Shown: piece after piece, positions 22,682-33,280 of the stretch
Layout of the letters: every line of letters starts with the position of its first letter
Position numbering within the stretch: position 1 is the stretch's first letter
DNA from: Lyophyllum atratum
Lineage: Eukaryota; Basidiomycota; Agaricomycetes; Agaricales; Lyophyllaceae
Assembly: GCA_014905825.1 (NCBI GenBank)
Contig: JACGCN010000009.1
Location: forward strand, 558,001-622,000
Direction of reading: 5' to 3'
Length of the DNA: 64,000 nucleotides
Position numbers and translations under genes: made by a program
The notes under the pieces: model-generated
The model's input: the letters and a program-made list of their open reading frames with translations, nothing else
What the model was told of the DNA's origin: nothing
The model's database searches: none

Positions 22682-24521
22682 ATGGACGGCGCGTCTGACA
22701 ATTGGAAAATCGGCTACGAACAGTTTTCGGACGAAGTTTCTACTCTTGTGGACACCTTCCCACCGCCGTTCATATACATTAACGACCCGACATCTCCACG
22801 GGTGACGGCCTCGGTCGTAGCCTTCCTTCTTGAAGATATTCAGCATAGTGCAGACCCAGGTCCATCGAAGCGCGTTCATTACGCGAAAGTGAACGCGGTG
22901 GCTTGCTTCACCGCTCGGCTCTTATACGACTCGATCTTGAATGCTCTGACAAAGTGGAACGCCAGTTGGGACGACGGATGCGCGAACTGGAGCTTGGAAG
23001 ACGACGCCGAGAGGTTCAACGAGAACTTCGATGGTTTTATCCATGGGCTGCGCGCGGTCAGCGTTTATCTGCGCGACAAAGGGAAGGGGAAGGGGAAAGG
23101 CAAACAGAAGACGGAATTGGACAGCGAAGATGTGAGGCTGGTCATCGTAATTGAACGTGCGGAAAGGTTGAAGGAGTCCCTTCCCGATATTCTTGTGCCA
23201 CTGACGCGGTTGGCAGAATTGGTGCGAAAGCTCTGGCATGCGTGATCCTACACGTCCTGATATCTTTCCCAGACTCAACTTGACTTGACGGTCATTCTTA
23301 TCTCGGAAGTTCGATGGGAGGATATACGGCCGTCCCTAGGAGCTTCCCCCGATCCATATTTTATCGATATACCCCCACCAACCAAAGAAAGTACGCCTCA
23401 TTCGCTGTGAAAGACATCGGGCCCATCTGATCCAATGCCTTAGTCATTGTTCAACGCGTCATCTCCAAATTCCCCGTTTCCGACGACTCCACTCCTGGTC
23501 CCTACCATCCCTCATTGAAGGGTCTCTATTCTCATTTCGTAACCGTGCTTTGCGACGTGTGCTTCCCCTTCACCCACGACACTCAAGAAATCGAGTACAT
23601 CGCAGCAGCTCGATGGCCGGGCTTCGTACAACCGGTCCTCGACGACCATCAATGCGCCCTCGAACACAGGGTTGATGAGATGGACCTTGATGAAGCAGAC
23701 GATCCACAGCCTCAGCTCTCGCCACCATCAGAGGACGTCCGAATGCGCCTCAGCCGGCTCTTCAACGCGTCACTAAGCATCGCCATGGAGGAACTCTACC
23801 CCCGGCTCGCCAACGCGTCTGACTGGGCGGCCAAGAACAAGCCAGACCCCAACCTCCTTGCGAAACACCCAGGGCACATCGTCAAGGGCACTGATCAGCG
23901 TGCGACGAAGCTCGTGGACGGGACCCAGGCGCTCCCCCGGATGTCGAGATTCATACTGATAGCGGCGTTCTTGGCCTCGACAAACCCCGCTAAGTCGGAT
24001 GTGAGGATGTTTGGGCGTGGCCTGGATGAGAAGAAGCGGAAGCGGCGAGCGAGGAAGACGACGAGAAGTGGGCCGACGAAGGTGGGTTGCGCAACGACAG
24101 ACTGTTTATCTATCTCGACTGACTAGATCTGTACAGGTACCGCAACGTCTAGTTGGCCCTCTCGCGTTCCCGCTCGACCGGCTGCTGGCGATTCTCGGCG
24201 CACTATTGGAGGAAAACGATGCCGAGGCACGGTTGCCTGCACCCGAGTATACCATCCCTGGTGAATATACCGACATGGAGACCAGCAGAGTTGGAATCTA
24301 CTCAGCCGTACGTGGCACCGACTTTGCTTGACTCGCGCTTCGTATTGAAGGCTTCCTAGATCATGGAGCTAACATCGATGCGGCTCCTTCATCGAACATC
24401 GCCTGGCGATAGGATCGACGGGCCCCCGGCTTTCAAGTGTGGGATCTCGTATCATGTAGCGCTGGCGTTGGCTAAACAGCTGGAGATTCCGCTGAACGAC
24501 CTTATGTGGGATCCAGCCTAG
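22682..24521 (+). CDS. ORC5: Origin recognition complex subunit 5
   Basis: Subunit of the hexameric complex that marks replication origins. Exons 22682-23221, 23273-23390, 23444-24081, 24137-24307 and 24360-24521 give 542 residues. Key family signals: PPPFIYINDPTSPRVTASVV near the N-terminus, the VIVIERAERLKESLPD Walker-B-like block, ISEVRWEDIRPSLG, and above all the C-terminal LPRMSRFILIAAFLASTNPAKSD...RMFGRG followed by a lysine/arginine-rich stretch. The last exons match the winged-helix end (KCGISYHVALALAKQL). The expected Walker A loop (GxxxxGKT/S) is not seen; 'NDPTSPRVT' occupies its place, so ATP binding may be lost. An upstream ATG at 22620 could start an alternative first exon. Confidence 0.9.
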
Positions 24522-25166
24522 TGCCCTCTTCCGTGATAACTTGGGACATCCTGGATGTCACGTTATATACGGCTGAATTTATGGCGCAGCTGTAGGGCCT
24601 CTTCATTGTCACGGTACATACGGCACGGTCCCTGACAGCACAACGAGATCCTTGCCTCACCCCCTTAGGCTACATGATGGGACACCTATCCTGTAATATA
24701 TACACATACGATTCGCCACAACATGTCCTAGTCCCTCCTTGATGGCCATTCGTTTGTTTCGTGATCTCATGTCTGTGTAGGCGATTAGCACAGCTGAAAG
24801 AAATTATAAGGCCCATTGTCCTCCTATCATGTTATATTGGATGTTATATTGGATGTCTTCATCAATATTTCTCGCTCGCTACTTGGCTGGTTAATTGTAC
24901 CAACGCTCAAGAGTGTAAAGAACCGGTCACACGATCATACGATTTCTCCTGCTGAAAATATGAACCACAAATGAACTCGTCTGGCATATGTCCCATAAAG
25001 GTTCCTTGCTCTTCATCACCTTTTCCTTGTGCTCCAAGCGTATGTACCAACCTGGCACTGATTCTTAAGTCACCCCCATCACCACCCATCGTCACGTCAC
25101 CATCACCTTCAGGACGAGAAGAGGTCTAGCTCATCATCCGTGTTTGAAGACGGTTCCTGTAGTACT
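24522..25166. other. Intergenic, converging 3' ends
   Basis: No gene seen. A 13-base unit (ttatattggatgt) is tandemly repeated at about 24831-24856. Confidence 0.5.
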
Positions 25167-26198
25167 TTAGAACCAGATAGCATAGTGAATTTGGAAGTGG
25201 CTCACATAAAGCTTGAGGGGAGGAGGTTCAACTTTCCGCAAGTGTTTATGAATATAGTAGAAACACTGGTTGGACTCGGGAGAGCCAAACAAGAGATGGC
25301 CAGTGAAGTCTCCTGAGGCGGGGCCAGGCCAGCTCTCTATGTCGTTATGGAAAGGCTCCTTGCCCAGGATATCGTAATGGAGCTCCAGTGCTTCCCGTGG
25401 AGGAGGAGGTTTCGTCCTGCGGGTGGTCGGGGGTGGCGTAGGAACCTTCTTCTCCTTTTTGGAAGGTTTATTATAAGAAACTTTCTCCTCCTCCTCCTCC
25501 TCTACATCTTCTTCGAGCAGAAAGGGAGTATTTTGCAGGTTAGAGGCCATGAAGTCCCTATGGGCCTGCCATGTCTTCCGTGCAATGATGCTAAATTTCC
25601 ACCATTCGCCAACTGCAGCAATAAGAATAATATCGTCTGCGGCAGAGAAGTCCTTCCGTCGGAAAGCGATGGCTGCTTGCGCGGAGGCGTCTCGCCCGGC
25701 AACCTCCAACCTGTTACGTAGGAGTGCGCCAAATGACACAGCGTCGTCGATTCTACGGGAGGGCGGACGCTTGAGCTCTACAAAGACGCGAGGTGTTCCT
25801 GATAGAAAGACCATTTGATTCCAGGATCTAAGATTGTCCGGGAATTCAGGGTGAAGCGAGGTGGAATCCTGCTTCGTAAAATTGCGGAGGCGTGCGCCCA
25901 TGATAGTGAAGTCTGGACGGAGCTCCTCTGCCATTCCCGGTTGCGTCTCGATAGAGAGATTCGGATTGTTCGAAGGATTTTCTTCATAATAAACGGACAT
26001 TTGGGGGGCGAGGAAGAGATACTGTTCAGCGAAGACCAGGTGGCTCAAGACTTGGTTCCAGAAGCCATGAAAGTGATCCTCGAGGAGACGACGGTTCCCC
26101 CGCCGGCTATAAGCAAAGGCCATGGTAACAATCAGACCAGGTAAAGCGTGAGGGTTGCTGGCAAGACCAGGTAATTGGAAATCACCATGGTGGGGCAT
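25167..26198 (-). CDS. Uncharacterised protein with possible PD-(D/E)XK nuclease fold
   Basis: Single exon, 343 residues. No named family is recognised. The order LRPDFTIMGARL (about residue 93), RVFVELKRPPSR (about 137) and AQAAIAF (about 175) matches the Asp, Glu-X-Lys and helix-borne Gln pattern of PD-(D/E)XK nucleases, with hydrophobic strands around each motif. DDIILIAAVGEWWKFSII continues the core. A linker with a poly-Glu run and Lys/Pro/Thr-rich sequence (about 225-275, coded by CTC repeats at about 25485-25503) separates a C-terminal segment. No signal peptide. It might act on nucleic acid or be a degenerate fold. The long frame and codon regularity support a real gene. Confidence 0.65.
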   Translation of the reverse strand: MPHHGDFQLPGLASNPHALPGLIVTMAFAYSRRGNRRLLEDHFHGFWNQVLSHLVFAEQYLFLAPQMSVYYEENPSNNPNLSIETQPGMAEELRPDFTIMGARLRNFTKQDSTSLHPEFPDNLRSWNQMVFLSGTPRVFVELKRPPSRRIDDAVSFGALLRNRLEVAGRDASAQAAIAFRRKDFSAADDIILIAAVGEWWKFSIIARKTWQAHRDFMASNLQNTPFLLEEDVEEEEEEKVSYNKPSKKEKKVPTPPPTTRRTKPPPPREALELHYDILGKEPFHNDIESWPGPASGDFTGHLLFGSPESNQCFYYIHKHLRKVEPPPLKLYVSHFQIHYAIWF

Positions 26199-26801
26199 GT
26201 TGAGTTATTCGTGTTTGTGAGATGATTGCGATAAGTGTGTACATTTATACGAAAATAAGTGCCGTAAGGAACCAGATTACCAAGATATAGAACAAAGGCA
26301 TGTTCAGAAGGTTTAGTATGTTATTGTTTAAGTTCTGATTCCATTGTTCGAAGCGCAGCATGCCCGATGGTCCGTTTTGTGGTTTATATGTCGGAAGAAG
26401 TGTGGTCTCGAAGGACGAAAGCATGGAGACACAGATAAGGCGGTGAGGCTAAATCAGAGATCAAAGCTTGCAAGAGGTTATCGCCTTCAGTTGCTCTCGC
26501 ATCTTGCCTATTGGAAGAGTCCTCAGCCGGGTATCGGTACTGTACTGGTGAAATATTCATATTGAAATTTGAACTGTGGGCAATCGTGATCAATCCGTAA
26601 CAACTCTGGATTGGAACTAACCGACAGCATCATTACCAAGATGGCCAGGAGGTCAATAGTCGGAGGAAATGGGCCGCTGCATTGACCTACTTAAGCGCAC
26701 CCATTGTTTTCTTTATCGAGACGGGGATACTTCAACCAGTGCCATGCCAGTGGTCGCCAGCGCCCGGGTCAACCACATGATAAGGACAAAGGATCGCGTC
26801 G
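26199..26801. other. No recognisable gene
   Basis: AT-rich upstream region of the minus-strand gene. No family motif in the short frames. Confidence 0.45.
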
Positions 26802-27086
26802 ATGAAGACAATAAAAAGTGCATATAGGAGTCAGAACCAAGTCAGAACAAAGGATGAAACCATCACGGTTGGATGGCTTGCGAATTTTAGTAGGTCCTGG
26901 TGGCCAGCCACTGCGACCACTTGTCACGAAGTTGTGATCAGTTGTTTGGTCGCGTTGTCCCGAAGTTGGTATATTAACCTGAGTGGTCGCTCAAGTTGAA
27001 CCAAGAACATCGCTTGCCGTGTAACTCCATCAGCCCTTCAGCACTTCAGCTGCAACGTCTAAGCACTTGCCAAATTCTCCCAATCA

Positions 27087-27597
27087 ATGTACGCGGATTT
27101 TGTGTAAGCGGATTTTGTTATGGCTTCGACCGCTCTCAAACTCTCGAAATAGGAGCGACCCCCAGACTTCCTCCAAACTTCCAGCAATCGAACTTCCTGA
27201 GGCTCCAGGCCTGTGTTCACTTCGTGCTGCCCGCTATACTAAGTCTAAGGACAAGCAACTAGTCTACGCTCAAGCGCTTGGCTGGAGCTTCATCGAGGAG
27301 GATTACTTCAAATGGGCGGACGATAGAAACCTTGGCGCTGGTATGGAGGATCACCGTAAGCGGCAGCTTGCCCTCAGGGAGATCGCCAACAGGCTCCCAG
27401 ACGGCCATCGACGGATGGTCTCAGTACGTGACAAACGTGCTGCTTCATGGGGTGGTAGTACTCCCTGCTTCATAGTTGGCACCAACTTGACCCCAGAAGA
27501 TTTGGAGAACGCGCAAAACATGGACATCATCGATCAGTACCGCCGCGCCCTAGGTATACACTCAGCCCCAAAGTGGTATCCTATGGTGTCTGACTGA
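27087..27597 (+). CDS. Unknown small protein, three-member family (copy B)
   Basis: Paralogue of the 13.3-kb gene and closest to it. Exons 27087-27103 (MYADFV) and 27153-27597, 153 residues, with the same intron position and length class. The core reads IELPEAPGLCSLR, AQALGWSFIEEDYFKWADDRNLGAGMEDHRKRQL, SVRDKRAASWGGSTPCFIVGTNLTPEDLENAQ, then IHSAPKWY. Most differences from copy A are single-base and many are silent by eye, suggesting the protein is maintained. It sits in the first unit of the tandem array. No targeting signal or known domain. Confidence 0.7.
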
Positions 27598-28179
27598 TTC
27601 TCATTGCCACTGCAACGTGCGCGTGAGCATCATTTGGAAGGTAGTACTCAATCCAATTTCCTGTGGTCTCTTTTGCTAAGGGCCCAAAATAGCTTTTTCA
27701 ACACTGGCATGAAAGAATGCGGTCAGCCTAAGCTTTTCGCAAGCTCGGGTTCATTTTCTTTTGGTATCGGACTCCCAGTTACTACATTCACCACTAAGGA
27801 GTGTTAATAGACTCCGAGTTCTTGACTCTACGCTACTGGCTATTACACTCCGGACTCTCGATGAAGACAATAAAAAGTGCATATAGGATTCGGGACAAAG
27901 TGTGAACCACCAGGATTGTATGGCCCGCGAATTACTGTAGTACGTAGTGATAGTGATAGTGATATTACCCACGGGCGGTCCCGACGAGGAACAAGTGGGG
28001 TTTCCGTGCTACGTACATGCATCAAATGTACGCTACGTATGTATGTATGAAGCTGTGATTAGTTGTTGAGTCGTGTTGTCTCTAAGTTCGTATCTCAAGT
28101 TGTATCACTGGCAATGAAAGCTGCTTGCTGTCTGACTCGACCAGCCTTCCAAGGCCTAAGCTAAAATCCCCTCGAATCA
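27598..28179. other. Spacer within tandem array
   Basis: Holds the 3' flank of copy B (homologous to 13835-13930), the 27861 unit marker and the promoter of copy C. A palindromic 'tacgtagcac/gtgctacgta'-like patch and short 'gtgata' repeats lie at about 27930-28040. Confidence 0.55.
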
Positions 28180-28862
28180 ATGTACGCAGATATTCGTTAT
28201 GATTCTGTCCGATTTTTTGACTCTCGAATAGGGGCGACCACCAAACTGACCACCAGGATGCTACTTTCGCGCAGGATCCAGGGATGCCTGACCAGCAATA
28301 CATGCCTCGATATGAGGGCTCGTGGTACCCAATGCTTCCCCAAATGCAGCCACAGCATCAACATCCTCACCATCCCCCACCGCCTGGTAGCCATGGTCCA
28401 CCTCATGACGGCATGCCCATGTCACCCCGCAGTCTAATCAAACTTCCACCAATCGAACTTCCTGAAGCTCCAGGCCTCTGTTCACGACGTTCACGTCGTG
28501 CTGTCCACTTTAACAAAGCAAAAGAAAAAGTCTGCGCTCAAGCGCTTGGCTGGAGCTTCATCAGGGAAGAGTACCTGAAATGGGCGGACGATAGAAACCT
28601 TGGCGTTGGTATGGAGGATCACCGTAAGCGGCAACTTGCCCTCAGGGAGATTAGCAACAGGCTTGACGGCCGTCGACGGCTGATCTCAGTACGTGACAAA
28701 CGTGCTGCTTCGTGGGGTGGTAGTACTCCCTGCTTCATAGTTGGCAGCAACTTGACGCCAGAAGATTTGGAGAACGCGCAAAACATGGACATCATCGATC
28801 AGCACCGCCGCGCCCTAGGGATAGATGCAGCCCCAAAGTGGTATGCTATAGCATCTGATTGA
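28180..28862 (+). CDS. Unknown small protein, three-member family (copy C, long form)
   Basis: Exons 28180-28206 and 28275-28862, 204 residues. It starts MYADIRYDSDPG, which fits the MYADFVSDP starts of copies A and B. It then has a Met/Pro/His/Gln-rich insert of about 50 residues (QMQPQHQHPHHPPPPGSHG) absent from the others. The shared core follows: IELPEAPGLCSRRSRR, CAQALGWSFIREEYLKWADDRN, SVRDKRAASWGGSTPCFIVGSNLTPEDLENAQ, APKWYAIASD. The insert looks like the original full-length form, with copies A and B having lost it, but the reverse cannot be excluded. A low-complexity proline tail joined to a conserved core suggests a protein-interaction role. Function unknown. Confidence 0.72.
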
Positions 28863-30048
28863 TTTTTATTGCCATCGCGACTTGCACGGGAGTCTTACTT
28901 GGGAGATACTAGTAAGTATGCCCACTCAAATTTTCTGGTCTCGTCTGCTAACGATCCAAAATAGCTTGTTCAGCAACGAAAGAGTGGCATCAGCCTTAGC
29001 TTTTCGCAAGCTCGTGTTCCTCTTCTTTTGGTATCGGACCAGTTACATTTACCATTAAGGAGTGTAAGTAGGCTCCGACTTGTTGACTCTAGGCTACTGG
29101 CTCAGACTCCCCTGGATGAAGACAATAAAAAATGTATCTAGAAGTCGGAATAAGGTGAAACAATCGGGATTTTATGGCTTGCGAATGACTGTAGTAAGTA
29201 TGTCCTGGTAGCCGGCCATACTACTGAGAATCGATATTTGGTGTCGAGAGTAGGGAACTAAATGACCATGCCACAGATCAAGACGCCCCCGCCGCAGGAG
29301 GTTGCTACAAGCGTTCATTGACATCGTAGGGGTCTGTATGATTTGCACATCCCTCCAGTCAAGTCGAGCCTTCATCACGACGCGAAGACGCCCCGATATT
29401 TCGGCTGAGTTGACCTGTTGACAATTCTCTGAAAATACTTCAGCGTAGGACAGCCCGGCATTTTGTGGCATAACTTTCTGCACACTGGCCTCAAGCGTCT
29501 CACATCCATGGTCCCATGGTCCATGTCGCCCTGGTTCTCGGAGTTGCCCTCAGGAATAGAAGCCCTCGGATCTTGAAATAGCATCGTTACAAATTCCTTG
29601 CCCCTCCACCAAGGCCGACTTGTGACCACGGTTCTTCTGGCCATCCGAGAAATGAATTCTCCGAAGCTTGACATCGGACGTGACATGAGAACGGGAAGCC
29701 AATGGCGTTAGTGTTTATTATTGTAATGGTTGCTGATACAACGGTAACAACATACATCGTGGTCAAGCGACAGGGAGTACAAGTCACTAAATATACAGAG
29801 GGTGAATGGGCGAAACAACTTGTTCTGCGAATGAGAACTATAAACATATGAAAAATAATCGTGAGCGAAGCGCTGAACGAGGCAGCACTGGCGTCAGCGA
29901 TTGTGATGTGATGTGATGCGATATCAAGTTGTTCTAAATTGAGTGCTGTGAACGTCGTGAGGGTGGCAATAGAGTCCCTCAAGAGACGCCGATAGTCCTG
30001 AAATATGCGACAAAGGGCATTCATCGAACGGGAGAAGATGCCAAGATA
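28863..30048. other. No recognisable gene
   Basis: To about 29010 it resembles the 3' flanks of copies A and B. 29115-29240 is the partial third repeat unit. Beyond that there are only short frames with no motif. Confidence 0.5.
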
Positions 30049-32486
30049 CTAGGCTCTCGTAGCAGAGAGGACCGGCATAGCCTTAGATGCATACCCGTCG
30101 GCGCTGAACGTGCCTCGGAGTGAGCCCACCCCGCCGGATCGCATACCAGAATGGCTGCTGGACGAGGTTCTCTGAGAGCCGTAGCTAGAGGTACTAGGAG
30201 GGAGTTGAGCAGCCGAGTCACGCGTCGAAGAAAGACGAGAAGACGAGGACCCCATCTGGGAGCGATCCGAAGTGGCCTCGACGGCATCAGCCCACTGGTG
30301 TTTGCTCTGGGTCGAACTCGAGCTCTCGCGCGCAGCCTTTCGCCGATGCCTGTCGGAACTTTCAGCATACTGGTCCGCGTTCTGGCGCGATCCGCTGTAC
30401 CGCTCTCTCTCCTTTACCCTGTCCATCTCTCTTTCCCTTTCCCGCTTCTTCTCCCTCTCAGCCTTCTCAGCCTGCTCGCGTTCTTGTCTGGCTCTCTCTA
30501 GCGCCTTCGCAGCGTTGCTGGCAGAGGACATCGACACGGGAGCATTGGGGTCGTACGATGCAGGTGGTGTGTGACGGACAGGCAAGGGCTCGGGCGAAGG
30601 TGCTGGACGCTCGCGATCTTGAAACACCATTGGGGGATGCAGTAGCGGATAAGGAAGCGACGATCTGTCCTTCTCGCGTGAGTTATGCGATTCACGACGA
30701 GCAGAGGAAGGAGAGTGTATCGGAATATTAGGCAATGAAGACGACGTGCCGCCCGGAGTGTCTTGCAAGAGATCTTGTAATCTATTGTTCTTGTAGTTGG
30801 GTAGCTGGGGCGTCGTGGGCGCGGGAGCGGTCGAGGAAGAACCTGGCATAGTGTCGTCCATAGGGTTCGACATGCGTCCGTGGGCCCTGGCAGAAGATCC
30901 AGGAATATGCAATGGCGAGGATTGTTGAGGAGTCGCCTCGTTGGAGGCACGACCACGGCTAGGAGCCCGGCTGTGACTCGAGGCTCGGCTGGTACGCGAC
31001 GATGATCCGCGAGCTGTCGCATAACTATGATCGCCGTTCGGAACAGGCTCCCGGTCGCGCTCAGGTATGGGTATCGGAGCCGAGCGAGTGTGACCTTCTG
31101 CTGGTCTTTCGACCACGGTTCCACTACGACTGCGGGAGGCAGGGTATCGGTTCACTTGCTGGATTGAGCGAGGCAGTTCAGGGAAGCGAGGGACCTCCAC
31201 ACAGGGACAGGCAACAGGGTGGCCGCGTGCAGTACAATCAGATGGCGCACGCGGGGGTGGCTCACGTCGGCTGTCCGTGGGCATCGTCTCACTGTCGCTC
31301 TCGACATCAGGAAGTGGGAAGGCATTTACGGCTAATGTTGGGAACGCGCCGGTGAACTGCGGGAGGGGAGAGACCAGGAAAGACGCAGAATCCGTGATAG
31401 CAGCCCCACTAAGCCTCATACGCTGATCATGATAAGAAGAAATCGTAGCGTCTTCCAGGTCCGACATAAGCTCGGGAGTAGGGGTCATGTCGGATGGCTG
31501 TGCATTCGGAGGGTCTTGCTCGAAGATCCGGTTTTCAGCGGAGCGCATGCGGCCTAGCTGTTCCCCGAGCTTGCTCCATTCCGCCACCACGAAGTTGTAC
31601 TGTAGAATGTGATCAGTTTTAGCGGGTATCTGCAGGGGCCTTCGCTTACGTGTCTGCAGGTAGCACTGTCAGCACGTCTTGGTCGGTTATCAGGCATCAA
31701 TGGTAACTCACCCGACCATGTCCTCGTAGGCTTTGTGTGCGCGGGCGCAATGCTCTCTCAGGCTCATCTCAATCACCAGCGCCGACTCCCTCTCGTCTCT
31801 CCTCGCGGAAGCCGCCACTTCTGCCTTGCGCTCCATCTCCGCTTTTTCCTCCTTCAACTTCGTAAGTTGCTTCTCGTAGTCTAACTTCTGGTCGCGAAGT
31901 TTACTCTTGATGTCACAAAGATATGCAACCATCCTATGGCTGACTCGCAGATCGGAAAACTTCAGAGACGATAAGCTGGGCGCATTTGAGAATTCATCAC
32001 TGAGGATATCTCACCTGATCACGAGAATGAAGCGATAGAAAGGTCGTCGTATCCGAAATCAGCTGGCGGAGGCGCTGTTCGGTGGTCCCCGCGTTCGCAA
32101 CGTTCGCAATCGCTTCGTGCAGCCGTTTAGCCTCTGCTTCAGCGGCAGTTGGGCACGTCGCTCTTGGAGGAATGTTGGCACTGTCGAGGTCGATATGAAG
32201 CTTAATCATAGATCTTTGGTCAAACTGTGTACGACACAAAGGACAAGGTGCTCCATAGTCGATCTCGGGGTGGGCTGCATTCACGTTGGAAGCTCGCAAG
32301 CGGTTGACACAACTTAAGAGACAAAGTAATATAATCAATGAACTGGATCGTGCTGATGAGTTGAAGCCGTGCCACTCACTCGATACAGAACACATGGCCA
32401 CATAAAATGGAACAAGGAGATTTGTTGCCGCGCCCGTATGGCTCCAAGCAGACGTCACAAGCAGATCCAGGTCCAATGCTGAGCAT
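30049..32486 (-). CDS. RING-finger protein with coiled coil and disordered tail
   Basis: Probable E3 ubiquitin ligase. Exons on the minus strand: 32486-32380, 32312-32015, 31959-31712, 31665-31650 (16 nt) and 31599-30049, giving 739 residues. The RING lies in the first 75 residues and spans intron 1: CDVCLEPYGRG, CGHVFCIDC, CPLCRTQF. A coiled coil follows (SKLRDQKLDYEKQLTKLKEE, EKAEMERKAEVAASARRDE). The last 450 residues or so are Ser/Pro/Arg-rich with a charged EREREMDRVKERERYSGSR stretch. The 16-nt micro-exon and the 'ctgaag' acceptor of exon 3 are inferred from phase. Same domain order and exon style as the gene at 9453-12394, implying paralogy. Confidence 0.82.
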
Positions 32487-32639
32487 AACAGAGATGCGAA
32501 GCGAAACAAAGATGGCTTAATACACGGGGTATTGAAGCGAGGAGGAGGAATTGCACAGGTAATCACCGGAGTCAGTTAAAGAAAGGAAAGCTGTCGACAA
32601 CGAGAGCAATGGTGAAGTGGCCGCCAGGAATGGTCGTGA

Positions 32640-33075
32640 AGCGCGACGAAAGACAAGAGTAAGAGCGTAATACACAAAGGTATTATGAAACCTGAGGGAA
32701 TCGAAGTCAAGACAAAGGAATTTATGAAAAGTGTCGAATATACCTCAGGAGATGGCGTTGGTAGTAGTTGACGAGGAAGATATGATACGACAAAGTATTA
32801 ATCGACCTAGGTGAAATAGAATCAATTTATGGGAGGGGGAGGTGGGGTGCGTGGGCGCTTGACACGTACCCCGAGAGATGGCGACCGAAAGCCGGCTAGG
32901 AGGAAAGATTAATCCACGAAGGTATTAACGATCTTGGAGCAGAGTCAAATTGTGAGGAGATCGGTGTGTGTTTGAAACGTACCCCGAGAGCCGAGACAGG
33001 CTGACCACGAACAGCGACCGGAAGGAAAGATTAATACGCAAGTATTAACGATCCTGTACGTAGGAGGCGGTGACC
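32640..33075. repeat. Four diverged tandem units upstream of RING gene
   Basis: Imperfect units of about 110-125 bases share 'gtaccccgagag' (or 'acctcaggagatgg') and 'ggaaagattaat..cgaaggtattaacgatc' or weaker 'aaagtattaatcgacc'. The two units nearest 33 kb are most alike. No coding capacity seen; they lie 150-600 bases upstream of the minus-strand RING gene start. Confidence 0.7.
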
Positions 33076-33280
33076 TGGGTATAAAAGCGAAGGGGAGGTG
33101 TAACGGCCGGTTACACGTGCCCAAGGGATGTTGATTGTGAGGGACAAAATGTCCTCGCTAACGGGAAATCATCAGGGATGTGTGCGGTGGTATTTATGGA
33201 GGCACGAGGCCGTCGCGGAGTGAAGGAGGGTCACTTCATTCGGCGAGCACGCAAATCGAACATGTCACCCGGCTGGCCGT

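Larger units (their letters stand above)
26802..29240 (+). repeat. Tandem gene-duplication array (two units plus a partial third)
   Basis: The marker 'atgaagacaataaaaa' followed by 'gcatatagga' or a variant occurs at 26802, 27861 and 29115. Each occurrence is followed by related sequence (a 'tggcttgcgaat'-like block, then 'gtagta'/'tagtag'). Units are 26802-27860 (about 1.06 kb) and 27861-29114 (about 1.25 kb), each with one gene of the unknown family. The third copy stops at about 29240 without a gene. Confidence 0.82.

Noticed and set aside
30498..31124. 208-codon second frame within the RING gene tail
   Set aside because: Alternate frame of the same strand; the phase-consistent frame continues from the RING exons.
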